Below, in pieces: positions 58,653 to 64,000 of a stretch of 64,000 nucleotides of DNA. Each line of letters begins with the position of its first letter. Position 1 is the stretch's first letter. The notes below the pieces were generated by a model. The model did not search any database. It was given only the letters and a program-made list of their open reading frames with translations, and was not told the origin of the DNA. Position numbers and translations under genes: made by a program. Source of the stretch: Hemerocallis citrina (taxonomy: Eukaryota; Streptophyta; Magnoliopsida; Asparagales; Asphodelaceae); assembly GCA_017893485.1 (NCBI GenBank), contig CM030364.1, positions 251,880,731-251,944,730 on the forward strand, read 5' to 3'.

Positions 58653-59450
58653 TTCTGGACGATCAGTTTCGAACCAGAGATCACGCTTAGTCTGTGCATG
58701 ATCAGGTCCTCGGAGATCCCAGGCATGTTAGAGGGCTTCCATGCGAAGAGGTCGACGTTGCGGCGAATGCAGTCGATTAAGCCGGATGTTAGGTCGAGTG
58801 CGAATGATTAGCTCATGTGGAACCATTTTGACTTGTCTTCCGTCTCGAACGAGACTTCTTCTAGTTCGTCCGTAGGTTCGGGCTCTGGTTGGCTCCTCTC
58901 GGGTTGCAGTTCAACGGCATCCAGGGAAAACACACCGCCCCCGACGGCCGTCATATAGCACGATCGTGCTACCTCTTGGTTCCCCCGAACGACCCCGACA
59001 CCTGACTCAGTGGGGAACTTCAATTTCAGGTGGTATGCCGAGGGAACAGCCTGTAGGGAACAGAGCCCCAGTCGGCCGAGGATGGCGTTGTAAGCTGCTT
59101 TGAAGTTCACAACCATGAAGTCCATCGACTCGGTCCGTCTGTGGGGGGTCGTACTGGCAGTGACATCCAAGATCATGATCCCCTCTATTGGCATTGGGGC
59201 ACCGGAGAACCCGTGCAGGGTGTACCCGGCTGGCTTCAACTTATCTCAGGGGAGCTTGAGGTTCTCAAACGCTTCCAGGAAGAGGATGTTCACCGAGCTC
59301 CCGTTGTCCACGAGGATCCGACGAACCTCGTAGTTTGCCATGACGAGGCCGATGACGAAAGCATCACAGTGTGGGAGCCAGACCCCCTCCAGGTCTTCCT
59401 TCGAGAAGGAGACAAGGAGCTGCTGGACCTGGGGGGAAGGGAGGTCTCAG
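58653..59450 (-). pseudogene. Protease and truncated start of RT, Gypsy B
   Basis: The protease shows 'VDNGSSVNILFLEAFENLKL' followed by an in-frame TGA, then 'KPAGYTLHGFSGAPMPIEG' and 'AAYNAILGRLGLCSL'. The linker (58808-59000) is Glu/Pro-rich like that of A. The RT N-terminus 'RRNVDLFAWKPSNMPGI' is the last recognisable pol segment; at about 58652 pol homology stops and array sequence begins. Compared with A, roughly 3.5 kb encoding the rest of RT, RNase H and integrase is missing. Confidence 0.85.
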
Positions 59451-61069
59451 ATGGCGTTTAGCTCTCGAACGAACGCCTTATGGGAAGTACTAGAATCCCC
59501 TCCCATAGGCCCCCTATGGACGCAATGTAGAATGGCTTGGCCTCCGGTCTCTTCGGGTTCCGGGTCCCGCTCGAAACGCTGTTTGGGAGCACGAGGAGGA
59601 GGAGAAGGCCTCCGGTTCCTCATATCCCTTCGGTCCCAGGCATCTTCCCGGGTGAATTCTCGAAGATACCCTCGTTGGATGAGGGCCTCGATTTCGTCCT
59701 TCAAGACCCGACAATAGTCAGTGTCGTGCCCGCTATCCCGGTGGAAACGGCAGTAGAACCGTTGGGCCCTTTTCTTGTTGCTGGTTGGTCGAGGGGGCAT
59801 CTGGACAAGGTCTCTGTCTTCGATCGCTAATAAGACGGCCGACACGTTTTGTGTCAGTGGCGTGTATCTCTCGAAATGCGGGATCGGAGGGACCCTCTTC
59901 ATGCCGATCCCATCTTTCGGAACCTTCTTGGCCGGCTATGCCTCATCGGCCTTGCGCTTTTCCTTCCCCGGGACCTCTTTGGCGTCCTCGAAATTTAGGG
60001 CCTCCTCCGCCCGAATGTATTTCTCGACCCGATTGAGTAGGTTGCAGAAATCGAGGGGAGGCTTCTTGGCCAGGGATGCCTTCAGCTGGCCGTGTCGGAC
60101 GTTGTGTCGGAACACTGCCGAGGTGACCCCGCATCGAGGGAGGAGACGGACCTCGCCTCTGCGGTGAACCTCCGGACGAATTGACGGAGTGATTCCTTCT
60201 GTCGGAGGTCTAGTAGGGACGCGCTCGTCTTCTCGGCCTTCCTGCTGGTCATGAAGTGAGCCAGAAAATTGACCCCCAATTGGTCGAACGAGTAGATCGA
60301 GCCGGGGATGAGCTTAGAGAACCATTCCCGAGCCAGACCTTGAGGGTGGCGGGGAAGGCACAACATAGGAGGGGGTCCAAAGTGCTGTGAATCATCATGA
60401 GGGTCTTGATCCCCTCCATGTGATCAGCAGGATCACCTCGCTGTCATAGGTCTCGAACTGGGGAGGCCGAAAATTCCGGGGTATTTCTGCTTGTAGGATT
60501 GCGGTGGAGAAAGGAGGTCGGGTCGGCCTATGACCCTGGATCGGGCTGCCCTCGCCAAAGTGGTCGAGGCAGTTCTCCATTTCTTGTAGGCATCGTAGGA
60601 CGTCCTCGTCATGTTCTGGCGGGCGAGTTAGGCCGCGAGACACGCTGGCTCCGCCATCCGAACGTGATTGAGAGCGGTGGAGTGTCTCATTGATGGGGGT
60701 CCCTAAGATAGCCTCCAGGATCTCGGTCCGAAAGTTTTGGAATTCACGGCGCGTGACTGGAGCTTGTCTGGCCAGGTCACGTTGGGGCGGCGGCCTTCGG
60801 TCAGCGTGACTGAGCTCTGGCTCCCGCTCTCAGGATGGATGCCTGAGATGGTTCGGGGCTGAGTTGGAAGCGGCCCCTCTCCTAGTTCGGCTGGCTTGCC
60901 GGTTCTGGATGACCCGACGTAGGTCGGTTGCAACCGAGCGAGATGCGCCCGCCCTAGGCTCGCCATTGACCCTCGAATGGTTGGATCCATGAGTGTCAGT
61001 GGGGAAGTCCTGGGGCGGAGCATCCGGACGACGGGCAGAGGTGATAGCTCTTCTGGCCTTGGGTGCCAT
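59451..61069 (-). pseudogene. gag of Gypsy B
   Basis: Starts at ATG 61069 ('MAPKARRAITSARRPD'). Capsid segments are 'FSTAILQAEIPRNFRPPQFE', 'REWFSKLIPGSIYSFDQLGV' and 'FLAHFMTSRKAEKTSASLLD'. The C-terminal block 59447-59902 keeps the complete CxFHxxxGHxTxxC motif ('CRFHRDSGHDTDYC') and 'LIQRGYLREF'. Frameshifts or stops near 60830, 60440, 60370 and 60120 split the frame. Homologous throughout to gag of A. Confidence 0.85.
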
Positions 61070-61136
61070 GCGAGAGCTCGGATTGAGGGGATGATGTTAA
61101 TGGTCGGGGTCGGACTGAGGTCAGTACCGAGTGTTC

Positions 61137-61151
61137 CCACAGACGGTGCCA
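61137..61151 (-). promoter_or_regulatory. Primer-binding site of Gypsy B (mutated)
   Basis: Minus-strand TGGCACCGTCTGTGG next to the 5' LTR. It differs from A by one base in the CpG of TGGCGCC. Confidence 0.75.
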
Positions 61152-61154
61152 ACC

Positions 61155-61668
61155 TGATACGGTTTGTTTTTGGGGTGGCTACACCAGGTGTGAGTTCTCT
61201 TAATTTGTAAAGTGGAAGTCGCGGTACTGGCTATACGCCCGACCCTCGGCTGAGGGAGCGGCTCGGGATTGGCAAGAGTGAGGTGGAAGATGGATGCTCG
61301 GCTCGGATCCAGCAAGTTCGGCTCGGATCTGGAGGCTCGGCTCGGTCTCGTGTACCTGCACTATGCCTAGAAACACTGGGGGAGATCCCGGTGGCAGGCC
61401 CTCCGACGATCTAGTCAGTTACTGAAAAGCAACAGTAGCTAGGATTTCAGAGGAAAAAGATTGATTACCATTGAATGAAGGAGAGGGCCTGGTATTTATA
61501 AGCAGTGCAAACGGGTCTGGGACCGGAGCGGGCCGGGTCGCACCCGTTTGCCTGTGGGCCTGAGGCGGTAACGGCCCGTTTGACCTTTGTTGACTTGATG
61601 ATCAGGAGAGAGCGGATTTTGAGGGGATCTGGTGGCCCAGGAGGGGCCACGTCATCTGACCCATATCA
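61155..61668 (-). repeat. 5' LTR of Gypsy B
   Basis: Starts on the minus strand at 61668 with TGATATGGGTCAGATGACG, as in A. TATA box TATAAATA at 61493-61500; the 3' LTR copy has lost it (AATAAATA at 47753-47760). Confidence 0.92.
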
Positions 61669-61712
61669 GCTATATATGCATATTTTAGGATCAACTACAG
61701 TGGATGCTCTAA

Positions 61713-62929
61713 AAGAAGGCATAAAAACGATGTTTGTTTTAGATGGTGCTTAATCGAGAGGAAAGTGTTAACTCATTCAAGGTTAGTCTTTTCTTTATCT
61801 TTGTCATATAATCTATTGATTTGTTTATACTTATGTATAGTGGCAGAGGAACTGCATTATGTCATTGGTTTGGATGTGCAAGTATTGTAAATTAGATGGT
61901 ATATTATGTTGATTATCAATTTCTTGTTTTTCCAGTAAATTCTTAGTAAAAAAAAAATTATTGTCTGACTAGAAAAATATTTTTCTTTTTGCTGTGGTGT
62001 AACTTGCTCAACTAGACAATTTTATATTATTTATGCATTTTACAGAGCTTGATGTTATTTTGTCTCTGTTTTGTTGCAACTATACCTGATTATGTGTATT
62101 TTGTAAATTTCTGCCAGATGATGCAATGGGATTAGAGTAGATTTTCGTACTTCTGTAGTATAGAATGTTTCAGTACTTGATATGTGGTTTTTCTTATGTA
62201 TTGTGCTCAATCAAGGGTTTCCTGATGCTGTCAAGTATTGCATAAGGGATGGCAAGACATATATCGTCTATGACACCCACAATTGTTCTCAAGGTATATT
62301 ATACTTTCCATTTATTTAGTTATGTGCTTTGACTCAAAATATAGCAAAATGCCCTCTAGTTTCTTATATTATGTTTATGCATACCTCTAGTCTTCTCATT
62401 TTTCCTAACGCAGATAATGGCTACATGGCATTATGTGCATGTAATAAGGTATAAATTAGAGCTTGCAGACTTTCTTTGGAGAAGGAGGGTTTGGCTCCCA
62501 AAAGATGGCAACACCCTTTCTCCCTTCTAAGCCATGATTATGTTGATGTTTTTTTGTTTTTAGTCTTGTTTCTTACATAGCTTTGCTTGGAGTATTTTGC
62601 AATTTTATCCAAAAATTCTGAGGGATTTTTAGGGAAACTGACGTCATATATAGCTTTGCTTGGAGTTGTACTGAAATATCTGGAAAATGAATACAATGTT
62701 ATAGATGATTAGATTTATAAGCAACAACTTATCTGAGATCTGAAATGTATTAACATCTCCTCAAGAAGTGTGCTCTTTGTATGGCAGTTTATATATGTGT
62801 TTATTATGTTGTTATTATTGATTTGAATATTTGAGCATTCAAATTTGATGTGTACATATATTTTTAATATGTGATTAATTATCTGTATTTTAAATTTGAA
62901 ATTTTGAATGGAATTGCCAAAAAACTGGG
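61713..62929 (+). other. Unassigned AT-rich sequence with possible isolated exons
   Basis: No transposon ends seen. The segment 62218-62295 is bounded by AG and GT and reads 'GFPDAVKYCIRDGKTYIVYD' followed by THNCSQ, more protein-like than its surroundings. I do not recognise the family. Confidence 0.35.
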
Positions 62930-63410
62930 AATACCTATTCCGGCATTTTTTCTAAAAACGTCAGGAGAGATATAACCTAAATTTATCTAATTTCACCTAT
63001 TATGGCGTTTCAAAGCGCCGCTATAGGCAAATCGTATGCAGCTTACAAATGAGTCTATCCGGACACTGTACATAAAACGTTGCCATAGATAATTAACTTT
63101 TAAAAAATAAAATATCTATCCCGGCATTTGGAAACGCTGGGATAGATCAAAATTTTTAAAATGCCGGAATTTTTAAAATGCCCAAATTGAAAAGATATCT
63201 ATACCGGCGTTTTGTAACCGCCGACATATGTCTATGGTCTATAGCAGCATCTAATAAAAGCGTCGGCATAGACCCCTCACTTGTCCCGACGATCGTTCTA
63301 GCGGCGTTTTGCGCGGCGTTGTCAGAAACACCGCTATTATCTATGGCGGCTTTTTGATACGCTGTTGTAGGCTTAAAAAGACGGCGGTATTGCCTTTGTG
63401 ATTTGTAGTG
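62930..63410 (-). mobile_element. CACTA-like (En/Spm) terminal region
   Basis: The right end at 63410 reads on the minus strand CACTACAAATCACAAAGG, the CACTA terminal motif. Internal to it are at least six subterminal hairpin repeats in which 'ctatagg/ccggcg' type motifs pair with 'cgccgg/tatag' (for example 63000-63030, 63115-63145, 63200-63235, 63300-63365), as in CACTA elements. The other end was not found in the window. No transposase is present. Confidence 0.6.
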
Positions 63411-64000
63411 GAGGGAAGGGGAGAGGTGGAGGTGAGGAGAGGACAGGTGAGGATGTGGGAGTGGATTTGGAGGAGGTGGTGGAGGGTGGTGGAGAGGCAG
63501 ATGGGAGAGGAAGAGGAGGTGGTGGTGGGGGGGGGGGGGGGGGAAGCATTGCATATTTTGAATGTGGTGCATGTGATGCCGTAAGTTTTAATTGTCAGAT
63601 CATTGTATCTCATGTTACATACAAATTAGGTGCAGATGAATGTAGTAGCACTGATTCGTTGCAACTGTGCTGGAAATTGTATGTGGAAGATTGAGAAGGT
63701 GATTGAAAAGGTGGTGGGGGGAGCAAATGGTACAGGGTGGGCGGTAGTGGTGGTTTTTATCAGAACCACCACTGCATTTGATGCAAATAAGTGAACAATT
63801 AAATATAGTTGTCACCACCGACAAGATATATTCTGCATTTGGTTCAATGGATTTTGATCGATTGTAGCGAACGAAGTAAAATCAGAAGATGTCAAATGAT
63901 AGTTGGTAGGGAGACTGGTCCTCTTTATTTTTTTAAAAATGTCTTCCAGTCGATACAATTGGAACTGCTACATATCTCCAACTGCAGCACTTAGACATTG
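63411..64000 (+). other. GGT/GGA-rich simple repeat, then unassigned sequence
   Basis: 63411-63543 is a purine- and GGT-rich stretch ending in G17 (63527-63543). The overlapping open frames on both strands (His/Pro/Ser-rich or Gly-rich) reflect that composition. The rest shows nothing I can name. Confidence 0.5.

Larger units (their letters stand above)
47414..61668 (-). mobile_element. Gypsy element B, Tat-like, internally deleted
   Basis: Flanked by GCTAT on both sides (47409-47413 and 61669-61673). The LTRs of 515 and 514 bp are about 93% identical by eye. Minus-strand order: 5' LTR, primer site, gag, protease, the first part of RT, then a deletion junction at about 58652 into tandem arrays, the opposite-strand accessory gene, more arrays, 3' LTR. 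A 3.9-kb solo LTR sits in the accessory gene. Without it, B is about 10.3 kb. RT, RNase H and integrase are absent, so it could move only with help from another copy. Confidence 0.9.
46789..61709. mobile_element. Tourist/Harbinger-like MITE 2 (about 660 bp) split by Gypsy B
   Basis: The left end GAGCATCCACTATCG (46789) pairs with the right end CTACAGTGGATGCTC (to 61709). Removing Gypsy B and one TSD copy leaves about 660 bp, almost the same as MITE 1. Flanks are TGA and TAA, an imperfect 3-bp target site. The interior (47010-47300) has three hairpins of the type ggacggatgaa.../...ttcatccgtcc. Confidence 0.75.

Noticed and set aside
63156..63572. 138-aa His/Pro-rich minus-strand ORF
   Set aside because: Reads through a GGT/GGA simple repeat into the CACTA subterminal hairpins; composition artefact.

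Overview
The window is plant nuclear DNA, most likely from a eudicot although the species cannot be fixed by reading. It has one spliced host gene with GT-AG introns and a conserved ER membrane protein, set in a dense stack of plant transposons: Ty3/Gypsy Tat-like LTR elements, long LTRs, Mutator-like elements (MULEs), Tourist/Harbinger-like MITEs, an L1-type LINE and one CACTA-like end. I saw no prokaryotic, plastid or viral genes, no rRNA, no intact tRNA and no CRISPR array. Boundaries below rest mainly on target-site duplications (TSDs) and terminal motifs read directly from the sequence.

Layout. 1-2590: the 3' part of one long LTR (+, ends 1313) nested in a second, reversed LTR (ends 2590), which itself sits in a decayed plant-mobile-domain (PMD) pseudogene (2596-4649). 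4650-6486: palindromic repeats and a MITE remnant. 7134-16760 (-): a four-exon TMEM41/VTT-domain gene of 279 aa, the only clearly functional-looking gene. 16938-32522: a short MULE-like foldback element inserted about 180 bp upstream of that gene's ATG, and split by Gypsy element A (17018-31832, -). 32640-39665: a tandem dimer of a 0.6-kb repeat split by a 5.8-kb MULE carrying a PMD gene (33107-38904). 40426-43576: solo LTR (-). 44448-45113: MITE. 45438-46773: 5'-truncated LINE (-). 46789-61709: a second MITE split by Gypsy element B (47414-61668, -), which is split by a 3.9-kb solo LTR (50078-53977). 61710-64000: unassigned DNA and a CACTA-like end at 63410.

Gypsy elements A and B are relatives. 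On the minus strand each has 5' LTR, tRNA primer site, gag and protease; A also has RT, RNase H and integrase, while B has lost all three by one internal deletion. On the opposite (plus) strand each carries an accessory gene with an acidic N-terminus, a middle region resembling the 'putative gypsy type transposon' family and a coiled-coil C-terminus. It has two conserved introns and its own promoter (TGACGTCA about 110 bp upstream of TATAAAT). Tandem arrays flank this gene on both sides, and a 60-bp unit family occurs on opposite sides in A and B. All element genes carry stops or frameshifts, so neither copy looks autonomous. LTR pairs in both are about 93% identical by eye count, so A and B are of similar, not very recent, age.

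The points most worth a second look are the antisense accessory gene and its promoter, the PMD-bearing MULE with its internal palindromes, the nested insertion next to the start of the TMEM41-like gene, and the near-perfect hairpins in the foldback MULE.
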